Part shown: in pieces, positions 1-13,244 of the stretch
Layout of the letters: each line of letters begins with the position of its first letter
How positions within the stretch are numbered: the stretch's first letter is position 1
The notes under the pieces: generated by a model
What the model was told of the DNA's origin: nothing
What the model saw: only the letters and a program-made list of their open reading frames with translations
Databases searched by the model: none
Position numbers and translations under genes: made by a program
Source: Chondrosia reniformis
Lineage: Eukaryota > Porifera > Demospongiae > Chondrillida > Chondrillidae
DNA length: 64,000 nucleotides
Assembly: GCA_947172415.1 (NCBI GenBank)
Contig: OX359197.1
Location: forward strand, 3,782,001 to 3,846,000
Direction: 5' to 3'

Positions 1-3000
1 TGGATTATACTAGTAACTGGTTGTATATACTAATTTTATGTACTAGGTCTATGTATTAGTTTTATGTACTAGTATGCGAAATTGGTGTATGTACTAGTTA
101 TATGTAGTAGTTGTATGGACTGTTTGTATGTACTTTGTGTATGTACTATTAACAAACTATATTTACTAAGTTTATGTACTAGTTGTATGTAGTAGTGGTA
201 AGTACTAGTAATTAGTTGCATGTACTGGTATTTGTAATAATTGTATAAACTTGTTGTATGTACTACTGTATGCATTAGTAATAATCTGTATTTTCTAATT
301 CTGTGTATTAGTTGTAGGTACTAGTTGTATGTATATAATTATATGTACTAGTTGTATGTATATAATTATATGTACTAGTTGTATATACTAGTTGTGTGAC
401 ATTGTTTTATGTACTAGTTATAAGTACTAGTTGTATGTACTAGTTGTATGTACTAGTTCTCTGTATTAGTTTTAAGTACTAGTTGCAGGAAATTGATATA
501 TTTACTAGTTTGATGTACTAGTTGTATGTACAAACTGTATATACTATTTATAGGTCCTGGTTGTATGTACTAGTTGTATGAAATGGCTGTATGTACTAGT
601 TATATGCACTAGTTATATATAATAGTTGTATGTACTAGTTGTATGTACTAGCTGCGTGTATTAGTTGTATGTAGTAATATGTACTACTTGTACGTACTAG
701 TTGTGTGGAATTTTTATATACTAGTTAAATTTACTAGTTGTAGCTACTAGTTTTATGTAGTAGTTGAATGTACTAATAACTAAATGTGTGTAGTAATTGT
801 ATGTACTAGTTGTATGTTCTAGTTGTATTTACTAGTTGTATGTACTAGCTGTATGTACTAGTTGTATGTACTAATTGTATATACTAGTTGTATGTACTAG
901 TAAATGGTTGCCTGTACTAGTTATATATACTAGTTGTATGTACTTGTTGTGTGTAATTGTTGTATATAATTGTTATGTGTACTAGTTGTATGTCTTAATT
1001 GTATGTTCTAGTTGTATGTACTAGTAAGTAGTTGCATGTACTAGTTATATGTACTTGTTGTATGTAATAGCTGTATTTACTAGTTATATATATTAGTTGT
1101 ATGTACTTTTTGTAAGTACCAGTTGTATGTACTTGTTGTATTTACTAGTTTTATGTACTAGTTGTGTTTAGGTATATATACGTACTGGTTGTGTGTACTA
1201 GTTGTGTGGAATTGTTGTATGGACTAGTTATATGTACTAGTTTTATGTAGTAGTTGTATGTCGTTATTTATATTTACTAGTTGTGTGTACTAATTGTATG
1301 TATATACTAGTTGTATATACTAGTTATATGTACTAGTTGTATGTACTTATCTGTACTAGTTTTATGTGCTAGTTGTATATTCTAGTAGGTAGTTGCATGT
1401 AATCGTTGTATGTACTAGTTCTAAGTACTAGTTTTATGTACTATATAGTTGAACGCAGAAGTTGTATGTACTAGTTATATGTACTAGTAACTTTCAGTAT
1501 GTACTAGTTGTATATATTAGTAACTAGATGTATGTGCTTGTTGTATTTATTAGTTCAATGTACTGGGTTATGTACTAGTTGTATGTACAAATTGTATGTA
1601 CTAGTTTTATGCATAAGCTGTATGTCCTAATTTATTTACTAGTTTTATGTACTAGTTGTTTGAACTAGTTGAATGTAGTTATATGTACTGCTTGTATGTA
1701 CTAGTTAGGTGTAATTTTTGAATATACTATATAGTTATATTTACTAGTTGTAGTTCCTAGTTTTATGCACTCGTTGTATGTACAAGTTGTATGAACTAGT
1801 GTCTAGATGTATGTATTAGTTGTATATACTTGAAGTATGTAGAAGTTTTATGTACAAGTGTCTAGATATATGTATTAGTTGTATGTACTAGTTGTATGTA
1901 CTAGTTGTATGTACTAATTGTATATATGTTCTAGTAAGTAGTTGTATGTACTAGTTATATGTACTAATTGTATGTACTAGCTGTATGGACTAGTGTATGT
2001 ATTAATTGTATATACTAGTTGCATGTACTAGTAACTATCAGAATATACTAATTGTAAACACCAGTTGTTTGAACTAGTTGTATGCAGTTATATGTACTAC
2101 TTGTATGTACTAGTTGTGTGTATTTTTCGTATGTACTAGTAACTAGATGTATGTACTTGTTGTATGTACTTGTTGAATGTTCTAGTTGTATGTGCTAGTT
2201 GTATGTACTAGATGTATGTACTAGTTGAATGTACAAATTTTATGTACTAGTAGTATGTACTAGTAGTTTTATGTATTACTTGTTTGAACTAGTTGAATGT
2301 AGTTATATGTACTAGTTGTATGTACTAGTTGTATGTACTAATTGTATATATGTTCTAGTAAGTAGTTGTATGTACTAGTTATATGTACTAATTGTATGTA
2401 CTACTTGTATGTACTAGTTGTGTGCAATTTTTGTATGTTCTAGTTATATTTACTAGTTGTACTTACTAGTTTCATATACTACTTGTATGTACAAGTTGCA
2501 TGTACTAGTATCTAGATGTATGTATTAGTTGTATATGCTAGTTGTATATACAAGTTTTATGTACTAGGATCTAGATGTATGTATTAGTTGTGTGTAGTGT
2601 ATAGTTGTAAGTACTAGTTGTATGTTCTAGTTCCATGTACTAGTTGTATATATGTTGTAGTAAGTAGTTGTATGTACTAGTAACTAGTTGTAAGTATTGG
2701 TTGTTTGTACTAGTTCTATGAACTAGTGTTTTGTGTAAGCTGTATGTACTAGTTGTTTTTACTAATTTTATATACTAGTTGTTTTTACTAGTTTTATATA
2801 CTAGTAGTATGGACTAGTTGTATGTACTAGTTTTATATACTAGTAGTATGGACTAGTTGCATGTACTAGTTGTATGTACTGGTTGTGGGTATTAGTTCTA
2901 TATACTAGTTTTTTATACTAGATGTATGTACTAGTTGTATGTAGTTGTAGGTACTACTGGTATGTTCTAGTTGTGTGTATGTTTTGTATACTGGTTATAT

Positions 3001-4158
3001 TTACTAGTTGTAATCACTAGATTAATGTACTAGTTGTATGTTCTGGTTGTATGTACTAGTAGCTGGATGTATGTTCTGGTTGTATGTACTAGTTGTATGT
3101 ACTAGTTTTATGTAGTTATATGTAATAGTTGTATGCATATACTAGTTGTTTGTAATTATTTTATGTACTAGTTATATGTAGTAGTTGTATGTAGTAACTG
3201 TACGTACTAGTTGTAAGTACTAGTAAGTAGTTGCATGTACTGGTTATATGTAAGGGTTGTATGAACTAGTTGTATGTACCAGCTGTATGTACTAGTAACA
3301 ATCTGTATTTACTAATTGTATGTACTAGTTGTATGTACTAGTCGCATGTAATAATGTGTACTAGTTTTATGTGCTAGTTGTGTGAAATTGTTGTATGTAT
3401 TAGTTATATGAACTAGTTGTATGTACTAGCTGTATGTACTAGTTATATGTACTAGTTGGATGTACTAGTTGGATGTACTAGTAACTAGATGTATATACTA
3501 GTTGTATTTACTAGTACTATGTATATATTAGTTTTATGTACTAGTTGTGTGAAATTGATGTATGTACTAGTTATATTTGCTCATTGTATGTACTAGCTAT
3601 ATGTACTAGTTATATGTTCTAGTTGTATGTACTAGTTGTATGTACCAGGTGTATGTACTAGTAACAATCTGTATTTACTAATTGTATGTACTAGTTGTAT
3701 GTACTAGTTGCATGTAATAATGTGTACTAGTTTTATGTGCTAGTTGTGTGAAATTGTTGTATGTATTAGTTATATGTACTAGTTGTATGTACTAGCTGTC
3801 TGTACTAGTTACATATACTAGTTGGATTTACTAGTATATAACTAGATGTATGTACTAGTTGTATTTACTAGTACTATGTATATATTAGTTTTATGTACTA
3901 GTTGTGTGAAATTGATGTATGTACTAGTTATATGTACTCATTGTATGTACTAGCTATATGTACTAGTTATATGTTCTAGTTGTGTGTACTAGTTGTATGT
4001 ACTAGTAACTAGTTATATGCACTAGTTGAATTTACTAGTTGTGTGAAATTGTTTTATCTACTAGTTATATGTACTAATTGTATGCATATACCAGCTGTAT
4101 GTAATAGTTATATGATCTAGTTGTATGTGCTAGTTGTATGTTCTAGTTGCATGTAATT
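1..4158 (+). repeat. 13-bp satellite array, left block
   Basis: Degenerate tandem copies of TAGTTGTATGTAC fill this block. Common variants replace TTGTATG with TTATATG, TTTTATG or CTGTATG, or add a TAGTAAC or TAAGTAG spacer. A tandem duplication of about 366 bp is visible: the variant string that begins TAACAATCTG at 3296 begins again at 3662, and both copies continue through the same GCATGTAATAATG and GTGTGAAATTG variants. No gene is seen; open frames here are by-products of the repeat. Confidence 0.97.
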
Positions 4159-4250
4159 GAGGCGCTGCAAGGGCCACTATATTGTTTTCAGAAATTATGT
4201 TAACGTTTGGCTTCCTGTTCGTAGTTTTGTAAATATATACATATATATCT
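4159..4250. repeat. Dispersed repeat fragment, GGCGC-head family
   Basis: A 90-bp non-satellite island starting GAGGCGCTGCAAGGGCC and containing ATATTGTTTTCA and GGCTTCCTGTTCG. It closely matches the head of the larger island at 25261 and more distantly the islands at 27214 and inside 7689-8988. It carries no coding potential. The family is unnamed; only its recurrence within this window supports calling it a mobile repeat. Confidence 0.6.
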
Positions 4251-6292
4251 ACTAATTTTAATTACTAATTGTTACTAGTTGTATGTATTAGTTGTATGTA
4301 GTAGTAACTAGTTGTATGTACCACTTGTATGTACTCTTTGAATGTACTAGTTGTATGTACTCGTTCTATGTACTAGTTTAATGTACTAGTTGTACGAGCT
4401 TGTTGTATAGGTATTCTAGTATGGAGTTTTTGCATTAGTTATATGAACCAGTTGTATGTACTAGATGTATGTACTAGTTGTAGGTACTAATTGTATGTAC
4501 TTGTTGTATATGTGTTCTTGTAAGTAGTTTTATGCACTAATTTTATGTGCTAGTTGTATGTACTAGATGTATGTAGTAGTTGGATGTTCTAATTGTATAT
4601 AGTAGTTGAATGAACTAGTAAAAGTAGTAGTGGTATCTAATAGTAATTAGTTGCTTGTACTTGTTATAAGAACTAGTTGTATGTACTAGTTGTATGTACT
4701 AGGTGTATGTACTAGTTGTATTTACTAGTTGTATTTACTAGTTGTATGTACTAGTTGCATGTACTAGTAACTAGATATATGCTCTAGTTGTATGTAGTAG
4801 TTGTATGTACTAATAAGTAGTTGCATGTACTAGTTATATGTAATAGTTGTATGAACTAGTTGTAGGTACTAGGTGTAGGTACTAGTAACAATCTCTATTT
4901 ACTATTTGTATATTCCAGTTGAATGTAATAGTTTTAAGTAATAATATGTACTAGTTGTATGTACTAGTTGTGTGAAATTGTTGTATATACTAGTTATATG
5001 TACTAGTTGTGTGAAATTGTTGTATGTACTAGTTATATGTACTAGTTGTATTTACTAGTTGTATGTACTAGTTGTTTGAACTAGTTGTATGTAATTATAT
5101 GTACTCCTTGTATGTACTAGTTGTGTGAAATTTGTGTATGAACTAGTTATATTTACTAGATGTAGTTACAAGTTCTATGTACTAGTTGTATGTACTAGTT
5201 GTATGTACTAGTTGTATGTACTTGTAACTAGATTTTTTAACTAGTTGTATGTACTATTTCCATGTACTCTTTGTATGTACTAGTCATATGTCCTTGTTGA
5301 ATGTACTAGTTGTATATATGTTCTAGTCAGTAGTTTTATGTACTAGTTATATGTACTAGTTGTATGTACTAGCTGTTCTACCCGTTGTATGTACTAATTG
5401 TATGTACTAGTAACAATCTGTATTTACTTGTTGCATATACTAGTTATATGTACTAGATGTATATACCAGTTATATGTATGTACTAATAATATTTAATTGG
5501 TGTATGTACTAGAAACAATCTCTATTTACTAGTTGCATAGACTAATTGTATGCATTAGTTGTATGTATTTATATGCACCAGTTGTATGTACTACTGGTGT
5601 GTAATTTTTGTATTTACTAGTTAAATATACTAGTTGTATGTACTAGCTGTATCTACTAGTTAAATGTACTAGTTGTTTGTACTAGTTGTATGTACTAGTG
5701 GTATGTAATATTATATAGTTGTATGTACTAGTTGTATGTACTATTATATAGTCGTATGTACCAGTTATATCTACTAGTTGTATGAACTAGCTGTATGTAC
5801 TAGTTGTATGTACTTGTTGAATGTACTAGGTGTGTGTAATTTTTGTATCTACTAAGTATATTTACTTGTTGCAGTTACCAGTTGTGTGTACTAGTTCTAT
5901 ATAGTAGTAATTAGTTGTATTTACTTCTTGTATGGACTATTTGTATGTACTATTTGTTTGTATTAGTTATATATACATGTTATATGTACTGGTACTATGT
6001 CCTAGTTGTAGTACTAGTAAGTACCACATAGTTGTATATACTGGTAGTATATACCAAATTTTATGTACCAGTTGTTTCTACTTTTTGTATTTACTAGTTG
6101 TATGTACTAGTTGTATATAGTTAAATATATGTACTTGTTTTGTGTACTAGTGTGTGCAATTGATGTATGAACTAGTTATATGTAATAGTTGTATGTACTA
6201 GTTGTGTGTACTAATTGCATGTACTAGTTGTAAGCAGTAGTAAGTAGTTGTATGTTCTAGTTTTATGTACTAGTTGTATGTACTTAAATGTA
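4251..6292 (+). repeat. 13-bp satellite, block duplicated near 21.8 kb
   Basis: Satellite array. From about 5000 onward the order of variant units matches the block at about 21838-23024, including the GAAATTTGTGTATGAACTAG, TCAGTAG and AAACAATC variants and the last units before the transposon (TACTTAAATGTA). The duplication includes the MITE that follows. Confidence 0.93.
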
Positions 6293-6729
6293 CAGTGTAA
6301 CTGGGAAAATCCACACAATATTCGTTCAAGCACTTTTTGGCGGAGTTTCATGGATTAGCCAAATATCTTCATTATGCAATTTTAATTATAACCAGCTAAA
6401 TAAAACGATGAACGATATTTGCCTTTGCGTTTCTGTCGAATTCTTCCTCTTATAGTCACATATCGGGCAATTTTCAAGTCAGTTTGGGAATGCTTAGAGG
6501 AAATCTCTAAGATTTATTTCGTACGATTAAAATGTTGATGAAAGCGGCGGATTACAAAGGTGGAAAACGCCTATAAATGTACAATTGAGGCGAGATTGGG
6601 GATGGCGGATTTGGCCATTGGCGGATTACATAGATACTTCTAATATGTAAATCAATTCGTTTAATACGAACTCAGGCAGATTGGGGGGTTGTGAGCATTA
6701 AGCAGGGGCGGATTATGCGGGTTACACTG
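6293..6729. mobile_element. Pogo-like MITE, copy 1
   Basis: A 437-bp non-coding element bounded by terminal inverted repeats: CAGTGTAACTGGGAAAATCC on the left and, read inward from the right, CAGTGTAACCCGCATAATCC. It is flanked by TA on both sides, the target duplication of Tc1/mariner/pogo elements. No transposase frame is present, so it is a non-autonomous derivative. It differs from copies 2 and 3 by several short indels. The pogo assignment rests on terminal sequence style only. Confidence 0.85.
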
Positions 6730-6731
6730 TA

Positions 6732-7686
6732 CTAGATTGATGTACTTATAGCGTGTAATTGTTGTACGTGCTAGTTTTATGTACTGGTGGTGGGTACTAG
6801 TTCTATATACTATTTTTTGTACTACTTGTTTGAACAAGTTGTATGTAGTTATATGTACTACTTGTATGTACTAGTTGTATTTACTAGTTGTATGTACTAG
6901 TTGTATGTACTAGGTGGATGTACTAGTAACTCGATGTATGTACTAGTTGTATGTACTAGTTTTATGTACTAGTTGTAAGTACTAGTTATATTTACTAGTT
7001 GTATGTACTTGTTGTATATGTGTTCTAGTAAGTAGTTTTATGCACTAATTTTATGTGCTAGTTGTATGTACTAGATGTATGTACTGGTTGGATGTTCTAA
7101 TTGTATGTAGTAGTTGAATGTACTAGTAAAAAGTTGCATGTTCTATTTATATGTACTAGTTGTATGTACTAGTTGTATATACTTGTTGTATGAACTAGTT
7201 ATATGTACTAGCTGCGTGTACTAGTTGTATGTAGTTATGTATACTACTTGTATGTACTAGTTGTGTGGATTTTTTGTATACAAGTTAAATTTACTAGTTG
7301 TAGCTACTAGTTTTATGTAGTAGTTGAATGTACTAATAACTCAATGTGTGTAGTAATTGTATGTACTAGTTGTATGTTCTAGTTGTGTTTACTAGTTGTA
7401 TGAACTAGCTGTATGTACTATTTGTATTTACTAATTGTATATACTAGTTGTATGTACTAGTAAATAGTTGCCTGTACTAATTATATGTACTAGTTGTATA
7501 TACTAGTTATGTATAATTGTTGTATATAATTGTTATATGTACTAGTTGTATATCATAATTGTATGTTCTAGTTGTATGTACTAGTAAGTAGTTGCATGTA
7601 CTAGTTATATGTACTTGTTGTATGTACTTTTTGTATGTACTAGTTGAATGTACTAGTAACTCGTTGTATGTACTAGTTGTATAAAC
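6732..7686 (+). repeat. 13-bp satellite between two DNA transposons
   Basis: Satellite array. The run around 7250-7620, with variants TTAAATTTACTAG, TAACTCAATGTGTG and TAAATAGTTGCCTG, has relatives near 690-1080 and 10010-10400. It is therefore one copy of a higher-order unit of the left domain. Confidence 0.93.
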
Positions 7687-8042
7687 TACAGTAGAACCTC
7701 CGAATAAGGAACATCATTGGGAAAATTTCTTATATTGTTTTCATTTGCCAATTACGTTGTACGGCTTCATGTTACGGAAAGATATATATATATATATATA
7801 TCTGTATATATAATACGGGTTCATACGCAAATATTATAACACTTATTTTATACGTCAATATATGTATAATACGAGTTCGTTACACTTAATTTATACGTCA
7901 ATATATCGTTTTTGCAAATGGCGGCGTTCAGGAAGCCTTAGTTAACGAAGCTTTTCCATCGTTATTTATATAGTTCAGGACACTTAAGGGTCCTCAATCG
8001 TTAGCATTACGAATATATATATTAAATCCCAACGATGCAGCC

Positions 8043-8101
8043 AAGTAGTTCGAGTTAATTCGGGGGCGGCAGCCCCACGGGTTTTTAAACTCGAACTACT
8101 T
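8043..8101. repeat. 14-bp perfect inverted repeat inside the pogo-like element
   Basis: AAGTAGTTCGAGTT at 8043-8056 is the exact reverse complement of 8088-8101. The 31-bp spacer contains GGGGGCGGCAGCCCC. A degraded relative lies at 27542-27592, so this hairpin is the end of a repeat family rather than unique to this insertion. Confidence 0.7.
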
Positions 8102-8350
8102 GTTCCTTTATTTAGGAGGTTTTCCTTAAAGGGAGGTTTTGCGCATTTCTTGTTTTTCCACAGAAATAATAACTCAGACTTCATATATATTAACATGCAC
8201 ACATGTAACTACAATCCTAAATTATGACCATCTATCAGGCACAAACTGAATGCAACATTGCAACTCTATCAATAAGGTTGCTGGTAGTAGTTACTTCAAT
8301 AAAGTGGGAATAGCTCACCAAAACGTATTTGATGTCCTGCAGGGATTCTT

Positions 8351-8613
8351 TCGAATCCAGTGATAGTTAAGCAGCTGCCATCTATGGACAGAGGAGCATC
8401 TCGAAGAAGATACTTTTCACGATAATTTTAGTTCTGAATAAGTGCGTGCTCATTTACAAAGCTTTTTAAAGGACATTTAAGAATGACAGTTCTTTGCTTG
8501 TCCTTATGGAAGCTTTCCTTTCTCTGTCGATTCTGTTCATATCTATATTATTCGAGATGCTCCTCCTGTCCGTAGATGGCAGCTACTTACCTAATTATAT
8601 CACTGGATTCGAA
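8351..8613. repeat. Internal inverted repeat, arms of about 55-63 bp
   Basis: The arm 8351-8406 (TCGAATCCAGTGATA then GCTGCCATCTATGGACA then GGAGCATCTCGAA) reappears inverted at 8551-8613 with a few mismatches and a short indel. About 145 bp separate the arms. It looks like the termini of a small transposon nested in the 1.3-kb element. No coding sequence lies between the arms. Confidence 0.65.
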
Positions 8614-8990
8614 TCTGGTCGAAATTCGGGTACAAGTAAACATTGTGGTTAAAAGAATGCTTAGGTGTACGGGATGTGTAAACGAAGTTACTGAGGTGTC
8701 AAATCAATACGTGTCAAAAGATTGCATATACGCAAATCGCATTCTTTTGACACACACTTTAATTCCCGATATATGATGTTCGAATAGTGAATCCCTTTTC
8801 CGTTAAATAGAGATAGAATTTACACTTTGGCCAAGGAAGTAAGTTCGTTATTACCGAACTGAGAGTTTCCGCTATACGGAGGGTTCTTACATACTACTTT
8901 AATACGAAGTTCAGTTGGTACTTTACTTCCGGGCCATTGTAGTGGAGGTTTTCGCTATTGGGAAGGTCCGTTAACGGAGGTTCCACTGTA

Positions 8991-11900
8991 GTTCTATGTC
9001 CTAGTTTTATATACTGGCTGTATGTACCATTTGTATGAACTAGTTCTATGTCCTAGTTGTAGTACTAGTTGTATGTAATATATAGTTGTATGTACTGGTT
9101 GTATGTACTAGTTGTAAGTACCAGTTGTATGTACTTGTTGTATTTACTAGTTTTATGTACTAGTTGTATTTAGTTATATATAGGTACTGGTTGTGTGTAC
9201 TAGTTGTGTGGTATTGTTGTATGTACTAGTTATATGTACTGGTTGTATGTAGTAGTTGTATGTTGTTATATATATTTACTAGTTGTGTGTACTAATTGTA
9301 TGTATATACTAGTTGTATATACTAGTTATATGTACTAGTTGTTTGTACTTATCTGTACTAGTTTTATGTGCTAGTTGTATGTTCTAGTAGGTAGTTGCAT
9401 GTAATAGTTGTATGAACTAGTTCTAAGTACTAGTTTTATGTTCTAGTTGAACGCAGAAGGTGTATGTACTAGTTATATGTACTAGTAACTTTAAGTATAT
9501 ACTAGTTGTATGTATAAGTTGTTTGAATTAGTTGTATGTAGTTGTATGTACTACATGTATGTACTAGTTGTGTGTATTTTTTGTGAGCACTAGTTATATT
9601 TACTAGTTTAAGTTACTTGTCTTATGTACTAGTTGTATATACTAGTAACTAGATGTATGTGCTTGTGGTATTTATTAGTTGAATGTACTGGTTGTATGTA
9701 CTAGTTTTATGTACTAGTTTTATGTACTAGTTTTATGTACTTGCTGTATATGTGTTGTAGGAAGTTGTGTGCACTAGTTTTATGTATTAGTTGTATGTAC
9801 TAGATGTATGTAGTAGTTGTGTGAATTAATGTTATGTAGTAGTTGTATGTACTAGTAGTTAGTTGTATGTACTAGTTGTATGTACTAGTTGTATGTACTA
9901 GTTGTATGTACTAGTTGTACGAAATAGCTCTATGTACTAGTTATATGCACTAGTTGTATATAATAGTTGTATGTACTAGTTGTATATACTGGTAACTAGT
10001 TTTATTTAGTTATATATACTACTTGTATGTACTAGTTGTGTGGATATTTTGTATACTAGTTAAATTTACTAGTTGTAGCTACTAGTTTTATGTAGTAGTT
10101 GAATGTACTAATAACTAAATGTGTGTAGTAATTGTATGTACTTGTTGTATGTTCTAGTTGTATTTACTAGTAGTATGTACTAGCTGTATGTACTATTTGT
10201 ATTTACTAATTGTATATACTAGTTGTAGGTACTAGTAAATAGTTGCCTGTACTAGTTATATGTACTAGTTGTATGTACTTGTTGTGTAATTTTTGTACGT
10301 AATTGTTATATGTACTAGTTGTATGTCTTAATTGTATGTTCTAGTTGTATGTACTAGTAAGTAGTTGCATGTACTAGTGATATGTACTTGTTGTATGTAA
10401 TAGCTGTATTTACTAGTTATATATAGTAGTTGTAGTACTAGTTGTATGTAATATATAGTTGCATGTACTGGTTGTATGTACTAGTTGGAAGTACCAGTTG
10501 TATGTACCTGTTATATATACAAGTAGAATGTAGTAGTTGTATGTTGTTATATATACGTATTGGTTGTGTGTACTACTTGTGTGCAAATGTTGGATGTACT
10601 AGTTATATGTACTAGTTGTATGTACTTATCTGTACTAGTTTTATGTGCTAGTTGTATGTTCTAGTAGGTAGTTGCATGTAATAGTTGTATGTACTAGTTG
10701 TATGTACTAGTTGTATGTACTAGTTGTACGTACTAGTTGTATGTACGAGTTGTATGTACTTGTTGTTTGTACTAGTTGTATGTACTAGTTGTATATATGT
10801 TCTAGTAAGTAGTTGTATGTACTAGTTATATGTACTAATTGTATGCACTAGCTGTATGGACTAGTGTATGTATTAATTGTATATACTAGTTGTATGTACT
10901 AGTAACTATCAGAATATACTAGTTGTTTGTACCAGTTGTTTGAACTATTTGTATGTAGTTATATGTCCTACTTGTATGTACAATTGTATGTATTTTTGGT
11001 ATGTACTAGTATCTAGATATATGCACTAGTTGTATGTAGTAGTTGTATGTACTAATGGTATGTACTAGTTGTATGTACTTGTTATATATGTGTTCTAGTA
11101 AGTAGTGGATGAACAAGTTATATGTACTAGTTTTATGAACTAGATGTATGTACTAGTTGAATGTACAAATTTTATGTACTAGTAGTATGTACTAGTAGTT
11201 AGTTGTATTTACTAGTTGTATGCACTAGTTGTATGTATTAGTTGTAGGTACTAGGTGTATGAAGGAGTAGCAATCTGTATTTACTAGTTGTAAGTACTAG
11301 CTGTATTTAAAATTTGTATGTAATTATATGGACTAGTTTTGTGTACTAATTGTTTTTACTAGTTTTTTGTATTACTTGTTTGAACTAGTTGAATGTAGTT
11401 ATATGTACTACTTGTATGTACTAGTTGTGTGCAAGTTTTGTATGTACCAGTTATATTTACTAGTTGTAGTTACTAGTTTCATATACTAGTTGTATGTACA
11501 AGTTGCATGTACTAGTATCTAGATGTATGTATTAGTTGCATGTAGTATATAGTTGTATGTACTAGTTGTATGTACTAGTTCTATGTAGTAGTTGTATATA
11601 TGTTCTAGTAAGTAGTTGTATGTACTAGTTATATGTACTAATTGTATGTACTAGCTGTATGGACTAGTGTATGTACTAATTGTTTGTACTAGTTGTACGT
11701 ACTAGTGACTATCAGAATATACTTGTTGTATGTACTAGTTGATTGAACTAGTTGTATGTAGTTATATATACTACTTGTATGTACTAGTTGTGTGTATTTT
11801 TCGTATCTACTAGTAACTAGATGTATGTACTTGTTGTAAGCACTAGTTGAATGTTCTAGTTGTATGTGCTAGTTGTATGTACTTGTTGAATGTACTAGTT

Positions 11901-12766
11901 GTACATACTAGGTGTACACACTAGTAACTAGTTTTATGTTCTAGTTCTATGTAATAGTTTTTTGTATAAGCTGTATGTACTAGTTGCTTTTACTAGTTTT
12001 ATATACTAGTAGTTTGAACTAGTTGTATGTAGTTATATGTATTACTTGTATGTACCAGTTGTGTGTAATTTTTGTATGTACTAGTTATAATTACTAGTTG
12101 TAGTGACTAGTTGTATGTACTTGTTGTATGAACTAATTGTATGTACTAATTGTGTGTAATGGTTGTGTGTATTACTTATATTTACTAGTTGTAGTTACTA
12201 GTTGTATGTACTAGTTGTGTGTATTTTTCGTATGTACTAGTAACTAGATGTATGTACTTGTTGTAAGCACTAGTTGAATGTTCTAGTTGTATGTGCTAGT
12301 TGTATGTACTTGTTGAATGTACTAGTTGTACACACTAGGTGTACATACTAGTAACTAGTTGTATGTACCAGTTCTATGTACTAGTTTTTTGTATAAGCTG
12401 TATGTACTAGTTGTTTTTACTAGTTTTATATACTAGTAGTTTGAACTAGTTGTATGTAGTTATATGTATTACTTGTATGTACCAGTTGTGTGTAATTTTT
12501 GTATGTACTAGTTATAATTACTAGTTGTAGTGACTAGTTGTATGTACTTGTTGTATGAACTAATTGTATGTACTAATTGTGTGTAATGGTTGTATGTATT
12601 ACTTATATTTACTAGTTGTAGTTACTAGTTGTATGTACTAGTTGAATGTAGTAGTAACTAGTTGTATGTACTACTTGTATGTACTTGTTGTATATACTAG
12701 TAGTATGGACTAGTTGCATATACTAGTTGTATGTACTAGTTGTGTGTAATTGGTCTAGTACTAGTA
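8991..12766 (+). repeat. 13-bp satellite with about 426-bp tandem subrepeat
   Basis: Satellite array. A run of variants beginning TGTGTATTTTTCG at 11791 begins again at 12217, and both copies continue through TAAGCACTAG and TTGTACA units, so a tandem block of about 426 bp is present with a 1-bp drift. A 150-bp composite (TAAGTAGTTG, CTGTATGGACTAG, then TAACTATCAGAATATAC) also occurs at about 10790 and 11590 and elsewhere in the left domain. Confidence 0.93.
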
Positions 12767-13217
12767 CAGTGTAACTGGGAAAATCCGCCACAATTTGTTC
12801 AAGCACTTTTTTGGCAGAATATTGAGTTTGGCGGATTAGCCAAATATCGTCATTTTGCAATTCTAATTATAACCAGCTAAATAAAATGATGAACGATATT
12901 TGCTTTTGCCTTGCCGTCGAATTCTTCCTCTTACAGTCACATATCGGGCAATTTTCAAGTCAATTTTGGAACGCTTTGAGGCAATCTCTAAGATTTATTT
13001 CGTACGATTAAAATGTTGATGAAAGCGGCGGATTACAAAGGTGGAAAACGCCTATAAATGTACAATTGAGGCGAGAAAATAATAGCGGATGGTGGATTTG
13101 GCATTTGCCAAATTACATAAATACTTCTAGTATGTAAATGAATTCATTTAAAACGAACTCAGGCAGATTGGAGGGGTTGTGCATATTAAGCGGGTGCAGA
13201 TTATCCAGGTTACACTG
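12767..13217. mobile_element. Pogo-like MITE, copy 2
   Basis: A 451-bp element with the termini CAGTGTAACTGGGAAAATCC and, inverted, CAGTGTAACCTGGATAATCT, flanked by TA. It is closely similar to copies 1 and 3 along its whole length and non-coding. Its right-hand satellite flank (AGATTGATGTACTAGTAGCG) matches that of copy 1, while its left flank differs. Confidence 0.86.
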
Positions 13218-13244
13218 TACCAGATTGATGTACTAGTAGCGTGT

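Larger units (their letters stand above)
7689..8988. mobile_element. Pogo/Tigger-like DNA transposon, 1.3 kb, non-autonomous
   Basis: Terminal inverted repeats are CAGTAGAACCTCCGAATAAG at the left and CAGTGGAACCTCCGTTAACG read inward from the right, with TA on both sides. The insertion site is confirmed by unoccupied paralogous satellite at 15431-15450 and 17849-17868, where the same flanks join across a single TA. No transposase is encoded. The interior is mosaic: 7722-8105 matches the separate island at 27230-27600, and two internal hairpins are present. It is probably a composite of older insertions in a deleted pogo-like backbone. Confidence 0.82.

Noticed and set aside
1-4158. CRISPR-like array of direct repeats
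   Set aside because: The unit is 13 bp without unique spacers and the setting is eukaryotic; it is a minisatellite.
5932-6120. Open frames with Tyr/Leu/Val/Cys-rich repeated peptides (also 69-275, 18766-18993, 22661-22852)
   Set aside because: They are readings of the 13-bp satellite, which cycles through all three frames and gives a 13-residue pseudo-repeat. No start context, domain or conservation supports a gene.
7984-8202. Short frames at 7984-8202 and 8576-8776 inside the pogo-like element
   Set aside because: They cross nested repeat junctions and hairpin arms and show no recognisable domain.
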